From contig CAYWHE010000081.1 of assembly GCA_964458125.1 (NCBI GenBank), forward strand, positions 1 to 15,900: DNA of 15,900 nt, given 5' to 3'. The notes below the pieces were generated by a model. The model did not search any database. It saw nothing but the letters and a program-made list of their open reading frames with translations, and was not told the DNA's origin. The position numbers and the translations under genes are program-made. Positions 1 to 6,752 of this stretch are shown here, in pieces (the stretch's first letter is position 1; each line of letters begins with the position of its first letter). Source of the DNA: CAYWHE01 sp964458125 (GTDB lineage Bacteria; Bacteroidota; Bacteroidia; AKYH767-A; OLB10).

Positions 1-156
1 GTTAGGCTATCATGGAAATTAATGCCCTTGTTTCCGGAAATTCAACAGGGAATGGTGTGGTTTAAAAAAAACAAAATTAAATGAAGGAGTTTATAAAATC
101 ACGTATGGATAGGAGGAACGATACGGAATTCGAAACGACATTAAATAGATAAAATC
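1..156. other. Left-edge region upstream of the propeller operon
   Basis: No gene can be supported here. Frame 1 on the + strand is open from the window edge to a TGA at 82-84, encoding 27 residues that end in a lysine-rich tail. It could be the last codons of an upstream gene, but a 27-codon open stretch is easily due to chance. No TAnnTTTG -7 element is present before the first start codon, unlike the other transcription units in the window, so the operon promoter may lie left of position 1. A purine-rich AGGAGGA stretch at about 110-116 is some 40 bases from the ATG at 157, too far to act as its ribosome binding site. Confidence 0.3.
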
Positions 157-1557
157 ATGAAAGCAAATTTCTATAAGAAAATTAAAAGGTTCGGTACATG
201 GACTGATGTGATGCTGCTCTATCTTTCTTTGCTGACCCCCGGATATGCCCAAACCTGGTCCGATGTCGGAGGTGGCATGTGTGACTGGGTAAATGCCTCG
301 GTAGTTTATAACGGAGAACTGGTTGTGGGTGGCAGGTTTACATGTGCCGGCGGTGTTCCTGCCAATTATATAGCCAAATGGAATGGCACTTCGTGGAGCG
401 CTTTGGGCAGCGGATTAAATGGATGGGTCAATGCACTCACCGTGTATAACGGCAATTTAATCGTCGGAGGTCAGTTCAGCCAGGCCGGATCAACCCAGGT
501 GAATTATTTGGCCAAATGGAATGGCAATTCATGGTCAGATGTAAATGGTGATATGGGTGCCAATGTAGCTGCCCTGACCGTTTTTAATGGTGATCTGATT
601 GTCGGCGGTTATTTTACGGATGCCGACGGATTCCCGGCTAATTATATTGTCGGGTGGAACAACAGTGCGGGATGGATCGATCTTGGAGGTGGAATGGGCG
701 GTTCCCAGGGGCAGGTGATGGCTCTCCGGGTTTACAACAACGAATTAATAGCCGCCGGGTTTTTTACCACCGCAGGTGGATCCCCTGCCGCTCATATTGC
801 AAGGTGGAACGGTACAGCCTGGTCCACCTTAGGAAGCGGCATTACGGGAATTACGTATTCCTTAGGCGCTTATAACGGGGATCTTATTGCCGGAGGGTTG
901 TTCGTAAATGCCGGGGGGAATCCAGCCAGCAGTATTGCAAAATGGGACGGTTCTTCCTGGTCTGCGCTCGGTAGCGGAATGGGCGCTACTCCCGTGGGGT
1001 ATAATTATGTATTCGCCCTGGAAGTTTACAATGGTAGTTTGTTCGCAGGTGGTATGTTTGAAACGGCAGGAGGGGTTACGGCCCACAGCATTGCGAAATG
1101 GGACGGAAGTGGTTGGGCAGATTTGCAGGGAGGAGTATGGTACGGAGGTTCCAACGTTTATGCGGTGAATGCACTTTCGGTTTTCAATAATGATCTTTAT
1201 GCCGGCGGCATTTTCACGACGGCAGGCAGTCTGGGTGTCGCGCATATGGCCAGTTGGCATGAATCCGCAACCGGAATAACAGATCACGGAACCGCCTCAA
1301 ACCTGCTGCAATTAAAGCCGTCTCCCAATCCCGTTCAGGAAAACGTGCAGATTGTTTACCAACTTGCTGCAACCGGCATGATGAAACTCAGGGTCATGGA
1401 CCTCACCGGGAGGGAATTACAGTTACTGGTCAGTGAAGTGAAACCGGCAGGTGATTATTCCCTGGAATGGAATGCCGGGGAATTAGCTCCTGGTCTCTAT
1501 TTTATTTCATTAACCTCCGGAGGACTTCAGGAAACCGTCCGCGTTATTAAAAAGTAG
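157..1557 (+). CDS. T9SS-exported seven-bladed WNG-repeat beta-propeller protein
   Basis: Predicted secreted or surface protein of 466 aa; its ligand or activity cannot be read from the sequence. Residues 1-31 form a signal peptide (KKIKR basic start, hydrophobic stretch, cleavage near GYA|Q). Residues 33-370 hold seven repeats of about 45-50 aa. Each has a WNG/WDG..W..LG.G segment followed by VYNG.L..GG.F..AGG and an IAKW segment, so seven propeller blades are likely. The pattern resembles the Rax2-type propeller (cortical marker family) and Kelch-like repeats. Residues from about 384 to 466 are a T9SS type A sorting domain: a PSPNP motif at 388-392, then strands ending in ELAPGLYFISL and a basic VRVIKK tail. 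It is the first gene of a probable three-gene operon, with 50 bases to the next start. The start at 157 is preferred because a later Met would remove the basic signal-peptide region. The fold call is good, the function unknown. Confidence 0.85.
   Translation: MKANFYKKIKRFGTWTDVMLLYLSLLTPGYAQTWSDVGGGMCDWVNASVVYNGELVVGGRFTCAGGVPANYIAKWNGTSWSALGSGLNGWVNALTVYNGNLIVGGQFSQAGSTQVNYLAKWNGNSWSDVNGDMGANVAALTVFNGDLIVGGYFTDADGFPANYIVGWNNSAGWIDLGGGMGGSQGQVMALRVYNNELIAAGFFTTAGGSPAAHIARWNGTAWSTLGSGITGITYSLGAYNGDLIAGGLFVNAGGNPASSIAKWDGSSWSALGSGMGATPVGYNYVFALEVYNGSLFAGGMFETAGGVTAHSIAKWDGSGWADLQGGVWYGGSNVYAVNALSVFNNDLYAGGIFTTAGSLGVAHMASWHESATGITDHGTASNLLQLKPSPNPVQENVQIVYQLAATGMMKLRVMDLTGRELQLLVSEVKPAGDYSLEWNAGELAPGLYFISLTSGGLQETVRVIKK
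253..1266 (+). repeat. Seven tandem coding repeats (WNG-type propeller blades)
   Basis: These are in-frame repeats of about 140-150 bases encoding the blades of the first propeller protein. Conserved tryptophans fall near residues 34, 76, 121, 167, 217, 263 and 315, and the VYNG/VFNG turn recurs seven times. The repeat is far clearer in protein than in DNA, as expected for old duplications. It is coding and not a CRISPR or satellite. Confidence 0.8.
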
Positions 1558-1607
1558 ACGAAATCCTGTCATACGGATAAAGACGAATTCAGATCAAAGA
1601 TTAAAAA

Positions 1608-3674
1608 ATGAAAATTAGATTGGATCATATTTTCACTAACCTGGCCGGTTGTTTTGTACCAGGTGGAATGCCTGTTCCTAATAACAGATTGAAGGAAAAA
1701 ATTTTCCTTATGGTCCTTGCGATAAATTATCTGTTTGCCTGCCATGCCCATGCCCAGACCATCACTTCCTTTGCGCCCTCTTCAGGTCCTTCAGGAACAG
1801 TGGTTACCATAACCGGAACCGGTTTTAACCCTGTGCCCGCTAACAACATCGTTTTTTTTGGCGCCACCATGGCATCCGTTTCTGCCGCAAGCGCAACCTC
1901 GCTAACGGTTTCCATACCTGCCGGTGCAAATTATTCGTATATCACGGTAACGAACCTGAGTACTCATTTAACCGCCTATTCCCAAAGGCCGTTCAACCTG
2001 ACCACCACCTGCAGCAGCGTTTCAAACTTTGCGGCTCCGGTCACTTTTCAGGGCGGTTCACATAATGTGGAGATTTGCGATATGGATGGTGACGGCAGGG
2101 CCGACCTGATCATACCTGATTATTTCAATAATTTCCTTACGGTAACCCGAAACATCAGTACTTCCGGGAATATTTCATTCGCACCCAAGGTGACTTTTCC
2201 ATGGGCTTCAGGCGGACAGCCCAATGAGGTTTCCATTGGCGATTTTGACGGTGACGGCAAGCCCGATGTTGCGCTCGGTGGAAACGGGGGTGGCACCTTT
2301 GTATCGGTATATCGGAACACCAGCGTACCGGGAATTATTTCATTTGCGGCCAGGCAGGATTTTACAGCTTCATCCGGGCAGGGAAATGGCAACAGAATTA
2401 TTGATCTGGATCAGGACGGTAAACCGGATATTGTTTCCGTTCATTGGTCCGGCAACTGCGTATGGGTATTAAGAAATACCAGTACGGGTCCCGGAATTAT
2501 TTCCTTTGCTGCAGGTGTCAGTTTTGCCACCACAACGCAACCTCATAAAATTGATGTTGGCGATCTGGATGGTGACGGTAAACCTGATGTCGTGATCACC
2601 TGCTTCACCAGCAACAAACTTTCGGTATTCAGAAACACCAGTGTGCCGGGCACCATTGCATTTGCGGCAAGGCAGGATTTTGTACCCGGCACCGTTCCCT
2701 ATTTCGTGCATATCGGGGATCTGGACGGAGATGGCAAAGCTGACATTGCATTGGTGAACAGGGATGTCGCCACCCTTGCCGTATACCGGAATACCAGTGT
2801 TCCGGGAACCATTACCCTGGCCGCCCGGCAGGATTTCGCCACACCGGCCGGAACATTTACGCATTACGGACTTGCCTATGGAGACCTGGATGGAGACGGA
2901 AAGCCCGACCTGGCCGTTGGCAATTATACCCTCAACGTCACCAGTATATTCCGGAATACGAGCGTTCCCGGAGTTGTGTCCTTTGCACCCCGGGTGGATC
3001 TTCCGTCAGGCGTTTCTTACGATGTCGGTATTGACGATTTTGATGGAGACGGCCGGCCTGACCTTGCCGTAACAAACAGCAGTTCCACGGTTTCCATACT
3101 TGGAAATCTGTGCACCATAGTTCCTCTTCCCGTTGAACTCCTTTCATTTACCGCCGAACAAAGAGGGAAGGAAATGCTTTTGCATTGGAAAACGGCTTCG
3201 GAAAATAATAACGACTTCTTTAGCGTGGAACGAAGCTTCAATGGAACCAGTTTCGGTAAAATAGGTGAAACCAGGGGCGCCGGTAATTCAAATGCAGCAT
3301 TAGACTATACCTATACGGATGAGCAGCCTGTAAACGGTATAAACTATTATCGCCTGAAACAGGTTGACTTTGACGGAGAGTTTACCTATTCAAAAATCAT
3401 CGCCATCAGGGCAAACCTTTCGCAGGCTGAATTTGAGCTTCATCCGAATCCATCCGACGCTGAATGGAACGGCAGTTTTACACTTGAAGCGGATGCCGTG
3501 GTGACGATCGGAATGACGGATGCCGTGGGTCATATCATCATGGCTCAAACACTGAAAGGAGTGAAAGGAACCAATTCGTTCCGGGTGCGCATGAGCGACC
3601 TCACACCCGGTTTATATTTTTTGACCATCAGCAGTGATCGTTTGGAGGCCCGGAAAAAATTTATTAAAAGGTAA
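1608..3674 (+). CDS. T9SS-exported TIG domain plus FG-GAP (VCBS) propeller protein
   Basis: Predicted secreted or surface protein of 688 aa; FG-GAP propellers of this type are often adhesive or ligand-binding and bind calcium, but no ligand is evident. A hydrophobic signal segment ends at ACHAHAQ (about residues 44-50). A TIG/IPT immunoglobulin-like domain follows at about 51-130, with SFAPSSGPSGTVVTITGTGF as its first strands. Seven FG-GAP units lie at about 140-500, each with a DxDxDGxxD calcium loop (near 158, 212, 266, 319, 371, 426 and 477) and spaced by VYRNTSVPG..SFAARQDF. Residues 506-602 are a module starting LPVELLSF that recurs in the next gene. Residues 608-688 are a T9SS type A domain with HPNP at 612-615 and LTPGLYFLTI. 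The Met at 1668 (residue 21) would give a signal peptide of more usual length and is a credible alternative start. It follows the previous gene by 50 bases and precedes the next by 2, so co-transcription is likely. Confidence 0.85.
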   Translation: MKIRLDHIFTNLAGCFVPGGMPVPNNRLKEKIFLMVLAINYLFACHAHAQTITSFAPSSGPSGTVVTITGTGFNPVPANNIVFFGATMASVSAASATSLTVSIPAGANYSYITVTNLSTHLTAYSQRPFNLTTTCSSVSNFAAPVTFQGGSHNVEICDMDGDGRADLIIPDYFNNFLTVTRNISTSGNISFAPKVTFPWASGGQPNEVSIGDFDGDGKPDVALGGNGGGTFVSVYRNTSVPGIISFAARQDFTASSGQGNGNRIIDLDQDGKPDIVSVHWSGNCVWVLRNTSTGPGIISFAAGVSFATTTQPHKIDVGDLDGDGKPDVVITCFTSNKLSVFRNTSVPGTIAFAARQDFVPGTVPYFVHIGDLDGDGKADIALVNRDVATLAVYRNTSVPGTITLAARQDFATPAGTFTHYGLAYGDLDGDGKPDLAVGNYTLNVTSIFRNTSVPGVVSFAPRVDLPSGVSYDVGIDDFDGDGRPDLAVTNSSSTVSILGNLCTIVPLPVELLSFTAEQRGKEMLLHWKTASENNNDFFSVERSFNGTSFGKIGETRGAGNSNAALDYTYTDEQPVNGINYYRLKQVDFDGEFTYSKIIAIRANLSQAEFELHPNPSDAEWNGSFTLEADAVVTIGMTDAVGHIIMAQTLKGVKGTNSFRVRMSDLTPGLYFLTISSDRLEARKKFIKR
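2025..3107 (+). repeat. Seven tandem FG-GAP/VCBS coding repeats
   Basis: In-frame repeats of roughly 155-195 bases encode seven calcium-loop propeller blades. The most constant parts are DGDGKPD and YRNTSVPG. Repeat three has DLDQDGKPD, with Gln replacing Gly in the loop, the only visible departure from the consensus among the seven. Confidence 0.8.
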
Positions 3675-3676
3675 TC

Positions 3677-5308
3677 ATGAACAAGTTAATCTTTTCCTGG
3701 GCAATTATTTTAGCGCTTCCGGCTGCCGGGAAGTGGAGCGGGTCATTTGGTATGGCACAATTCATCAGCACCATAGCCGGAACGGGAGTTTTAGGTTATA
3801 ACGGGGATGGAATTCCCGCCACAACCGCAACCTTTAATTATCCCGCCGGTGTTGCCATAGATGGTTCGGGGAATTTGTACATCACCGACATGAACAACTG
3901 CCGCGTCCGGAAAATTTCCAAAAGCACGGGTCTGATCAGTACCATCGCCGGAACCGGTGTAACCGGCTTCTCCGGTGATGGGGGACCGGCAACGGCTGCC
4001 CAGGTCAGCAATTATGTCATCGGCGTAACGCTCGATCCAGCCGGAAATATTTACATCGCAGATGGAAGCGATAATTGCCTGCGGAAAATAACCGTCAGCA
4101 CGGGTATCATCACCACGCTCGCCGGAACCGGAAGTTATTCCGGAGGTTATTCAGGTGATGGCGGACCGGCCACCGCTTCCCAGTTGAATTATCCTGTTGC
4201 CGTGGCCGTTTCCACAACCGGATTTATTTACCTGGCAGATTGTTACAATCACCGCATCCGGAAAATCAATGTGAGCACTGGAATTATAACCACTGCTGCC
4301 GGAACCGGTGTGATTGGTTCATCGGGAGATGGTGGACCGGCCACTTCCGCAAAACTGAATTACCCTGCCGGGGTTGCCTGTGACGCTGCAGGAAATGTGT
4401 ATATCGGGGACAATGGAAATAATAAGATCCGAAAAATAAACGCCGCCACGGGAATCATTACAACCATTGCCGGAACCGGCGCGACCGGCTCATCCGGCGA
4501 CGGTGGACCCGCGACTTCGGCCAAACTGAACTGCCCGCAGGGTGTTGTGCTGGGGGCTTCCGGAAATATTTACTTTGCAGACGGGCTCAATTACCGTATA
4601 CGTAAAATAACAGTAAGCACGGGCATCATCAGCAAAGTTGCCGGAACATCCATGGGCTTTTCCGGCGACGGCGGCCCGGCCGTTTCCGCCCAGCTCAATA
4701 ACGCCAACGGCATCGCCGTGGATGCGGCAGGTAATAGCTATATGGCCGATGCCGCCAACCAGCGCATCCGGAAGGTTTCAGCAGAACCGCTCCCGGTAGA
4801 ATGGCTTTCCTTCTCGGGGAAAAATGCCGGAACGGTGAACCATTTGTTCTGGACCACCGCAAGCGAAACCAATAACGATCATTTTGAAATAGAGAGAAGC
4901 ACGGACGGATCAGGATTCCGGCAAATAGGGGTCATCGCAGGAAAAGGCAACAGTTCCAGTCCCCTGGATTATTTTTATGATGATGCTTCCTTTCCCGGCG
5001 CGATACACTATTACCGGATAAAACAGGTGGATATAAACGGCGTTTCTGCCTTCTCGGCGACCATTGCGATTGAATCCGAAATCAATCAGCTTCATTTCTG
5101 GTATCATCAGAATGTCATCCGGATCATAAACAGAACCAATCTGCCGGTTACGCTGATGATGTGGGATATGACCGGAAAATTAACCAAACAAATCGAAATG
5201 ACTGAACCGGAATTCAGCATGGAAACAGTTGATCTTCCAAAAGGTATTTATTACATCCGGCTTCTTGCCGGGAGGGAATCCATGGGAAGACGGATAGTAA
5301 TAAATTAA
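3677..5308 (+). CDS. T9SS-exported NHL-repeat beta-propeller protein
   Basis: Predicted secreted or surface protein of 543 aa. The signal peptide covers about residues 1-27 (hydrophobic IILALPAAG core, likely cleavage before the GMAQFI region). Residues 30-369 are six NHL repeats of about 53-58 aa. Each has I.TIAGTG, G.SGDGGPAT.AQL, YP.GVA.D..GN.YIAD and N.RIRKI segments, which fits the six-bladed NHL propeller fold. NHL propellers bind proteins, RNA or other ligands; some extracellular ones have lyase activity, but no catalytic evidence is visible here. Residues 371-465 repeat the module found in the previous gene (LPVEWLSF start). Residues 471-543 are a T9SS-type end domain with DLPKGIYYIRLL and an arginine-rich tail, but without the usual PNP motif. 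The ATG lies 2 bases after the preceding stop, which supports translational coupling in an operon. Confidence 0.85.
   Translation: MNKLIFSWAIILALPAAGKWSGSFGMAQFISTIAGTGVLGYNGDGIPATTATFNYPAGVAIDGSGNLYITDMNNCRVRKISKSTGLISTIAGTGVTGFSGDGGPATAAQVSNYVIGVTLDPAGNIYIADGSDNCLRKITVSTGIITTLAGTGSYSGGYSGDGGPATASQLNYPVAVAVSTTGFIYLADCYNHRIRKINVSTGIITTAAGTGVIGSSGDGGPATSAKLNYPAGVACDAAGNVYIGDNGNNKIRKINAATGIITTIAGTGATGSSGDGGPATSAKLNCPQGVVLGASGNIYFADGLNYRIRKITVSTGIISKVAGTSMGFSGDGGPAVSAQLNNANGIAVDAAGNSYMADAANQRIRKVSAEPLPVEWLSFSGKNAGTVNHLFWTTASETNNDHFEIERSTDGSGFRQIGVIAGKGNSSSPLDYFYDDASFPGAIHYYRIKQVDINGVSAFSATIAIESEINQLHFWYHQNVIRIINRTNLPVTLMMWDMTGKLTKQIEMTEPEFSMETVDLPKGIYYIRLLAGRESMGRRIVIN
3764..4783 (+). repeat. 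Six tandem NHL coding repeats
   Basis: In-frame repeats of about 160-175 bases encode the NHL blades. The segment SGDGGPAT recurs in five of the six units, and NGDGIPAT is its first-unit variant. Between 4316-4366 and 4487-4537 the encoded 17 residues differ at one position while ten codons differ silently, so the repeats are old and kept by selection. Confidence 0.8.
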
Positions 5309-5486
5309 GCGAAATTTCAATGGTTTTTTAAACCGTAATGAGGTGACATACGGGTCAAAATCCGGGGAAAAGAAGTTCACCTTATATTGCTAAATCGCGT
5401 TTACCCGGAATGATTATGCCGGCAGCAGGGGAGACCTGAGAAATAAAATCATAATCCTCCCCATTATTTTTGAGAACAAGGCTGAT
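5309..5486. other. Intergenic region between convergent genes
   Basis: This 178-base gap separates the NHL gene from the facing gene remnant. It contains a weak 5-bp hairpin GGTTT-TTT-AAACC (5322-5334) soon after the NHL stop, and a longer inverted repeat (5428-5462) described separately. No open reading frame or RNA gene is recognisable. Confidence 0.4.
5428..5472 (+). terminator. Candidate terminator of the propeller operon
   Basis: GGGGAG (5428-5433) pairs perfectly with CTCCCC (5457-5462), and the T-rich stretch ATTATTTTT follows directly. The 23-base loop is long for an intrinsic terminator, and the site is 120 bases after the last stop codon, so the call is tentative. The T-run lies on the right, so it would act on + strand transcripts. 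Confidence 0.3.
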
Positions 5487-6152
5487 TTAGCGTTGAACTG
5501 AAATTTTGACGACGGCGGATTTGTTTCCTGATGACACCCGGCACAGATAAATTCCATCAGCGAATCCAGCTGCCTGAAACCGCATGGTGTGATTGCCTTT
5601 GGACTGTTTCCTGTTTTCCATTATGGCGGCTGTTTTACCCGTTAGGTCAAGGATCCTGATGGTGGCGTCTCCGGTTTCCGGCAGGTAGTAGCTGATGAAT
5701 GCTGAACCATGAATGGGGTTTGGATAACAGTTGACCTGCAGGTTGGGATTACCGCTTTCAATAACCGGGATTCCGGAGGTGCTGTTCAGGTATTTGATGA
5801 TTAAAAAATCATAGGAAGTGGTATCTCCATAGGATCGTCCGGCAACAAGGAGGTCGTGGTTGATGTCCATGACCAGGTCATAAAATTCGTCCTCTCCGTT
5901 GTTGTTATTACCGTCATATTCAGCAACCCATTTTTCAAATCCGGAAGAATCATATTTTACCATAAGGCCATTCCATCCGCCGTTCCCGCCTTTATTAATG
6001 CCATAGCCGGCGATGAAAATATTTTTATCATCATCCCGGATGATGGCTTCCGGATAATCATTGTAATTCCCTCCAAATCGTCTGGTCCATACGGTATCGC
6101 CATTACTGTTGTATTTTATGGTTTCGAAATCAAAATTGTTGGAACCGGAATA
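5487..6152 (-). pseudogene. 5'-truncated remnant of a T9SS SBBP-repeat propeller protein
   Basis: The frame is open from 6152 down to a TAA at 5487-5489 (221 codons). The first in-frame ATG is at 5963, which would leave 158 residues with no signal peptide. The 63 codons upstream of that ATG clearly belong to the same protein: DFETIKYNSNGDTVW and MVKYDSSGFEKWVAEY are successive units of the SBBP-type propeller repeat, and a third unit ends DFLIIKYLNSTSG. The last 85 or so residues are a normal T9SS type A domain with CYPNP, DLTGK and GFADGIYLCRV. No ATG, GTG or TTG occurs in frame between 5964 and 6152, and the frame closes with TAG at 6153-6155. The signal peptide and earlier repeats have therefore been lost, and pyrR occupies their place. 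A product could not be exported by T9SS, so I call it a pseudogene. A contig misjoin is an alternative explanation. Confidence 0.75.
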
Positions 6153-6165
6153 CTAAAAATTGCAC

Positions 6166-6173
6166 TACATTTG
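6166..6173 (+). promoter_or_regulatory. Bacteroidota -7 element (TACATTTG) for pyrR-pyrB
   Basis: TACATTTG matches the TAnnTTTG consensus of the Bacteroidota primary sigma factor. A TTG at 6139-6141 region is weak as a -33 element (spacing a little long). Only nine bases separate this element from the pyrR ATG, so transcription would begin almost at the start codon. Confidence 0.55.
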
Positions 6174-6182
6174 TCTGCCGAT

Positions 6183-6752
6183 ATGGAGCCCAGGTTAATA
6201 CTCAACCCGATACATTTCAGGATCACCATTGACAGGCTGTGTTACCAGCTGATCGAAAATCATGATGATTTCCGGGATACGGTCATCATCGGCCTACAGC
6301 CAAGAGGGGTTTTTTTATCAGAACGGATAGTCGAACGGCTGCGGTCCATTCTGCCCAAGAGCAATATTCTGACCGGAAGACTGGACGTTACTTTTTACCG
6401 GGACGATTTCAGAACCCGCGAAAAACCTATCATTCCCAGCACCACAGAGGTGGATTTCATGGTGGAGGATAAAAAGGTCGTCCTGGTGGATGATGTATTA
6501 TTCACCGGACGCACCATACGTTCCGGGCTTGATGCCATCCTGGCCTTTGGGCGACCGGTCAAGGTGGAACTGCTTACCCTGGTGAACCGTAAATTCAGCC
6601 GGCACCTGCCCATTGAAGCGGATTATGTCGGACATTCCATCGACACCATCTCCTCCGATAAAGTCAGGGTAAAATGGAAGGAAATGGATGGCGAAGACGA
6701 GGTTTGGCTGGTTACAAAAGAAAAATCCGATGAACAGGCAGGGCGGTTTTAA
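6183..6752 (+). CDS. pyrR: PyrR: pyrimidine operon regulator / uracil phosphoribosyltransferase family
   Basis: A 189-aa protein of the phosphoribosyltransferase fold. In Gram-positive bacteria PyrR binds UMP and pyr mRNA to control attenuation or translation, and it can convert uracil plus PRPP to UMP. The PRPP-binding signature VVLVDDVLFTGRTI is at residues 99-112. IIGLQPRGVFLSERI (35-49) and RLDVTFYRDDF (66-76) are further family motifs. The length agrees with the family (about 180). The frame stays open far upstream, antisense to the propeller remnant, but homology begins at MEPRLILN, so the ATG at 6183 is chosen. It overlaps pyrB by 23 bases, indicating translational coupling. The short space to the promoter leaves no room for a classical pyr attenuator leader. 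Family assignment is secure, the regulatory mode is not. Confidence 0.93.
   Translation: MEPRLILNPIHFRITIDRLCYQLIENHDDFRDTVIIGLQPRGVFLSERIVERLRSILPKSNILTGRLDVTFYRDDFRTREKPIIPSTTEVDFMVEDKKVVLVDDVLFTGRTIRSGLDAILAFGRPVKVELLTLVNRKFSRHLPIEADYVGHSIDTISSDKVRVKWKEMDGEDEVWLVTKEKSDEQAGRF

Noticed and set aside
1..84. C-terminal end of an upstream gene in frame 1
   Set aside because: Only 27 open codons with no T9SS or other motif; possible but not supportable from this window.
3764..4783. Regularly spaced repeats that could suggest a CRISPR array
   Set aside because: The repeats are in-frame NHL blades with codon-level divergence and 160-175-base spacing; no short identical repeats with unique spacers.
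5465..5472. TATTTTTG on the + strand as a promoter reading into pyrR
   Set aside because: It is about 700 bases from pyrR, lies in the T-rich tail of a hairpin, and lacks a -33 box; this octamer pattern is expected several times by chance in the window.
5487..5963. Intact 158-aa T9SS protein starting at the ATG at 5963
   Set aside because: There is no signal peptide, and the 63 codons upstream continue the same repeat protein without any start codon, so the ATG is internal to a truncated gene.
5856..6182. N-terminal extension of PyrR by 109 residues in the same open frame
   Set aside because: It lies antisense to the propeller remnant, PyrR homology begins at the ATG at 6183, and the -7 element at 6166 would fall inside the extension.
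6688..6729. Earlier in-frame start for pyrB
   Set aside because: It would overlap pyrR by 65 bases and add residues that do not match the family; 6730 gives the usual length.
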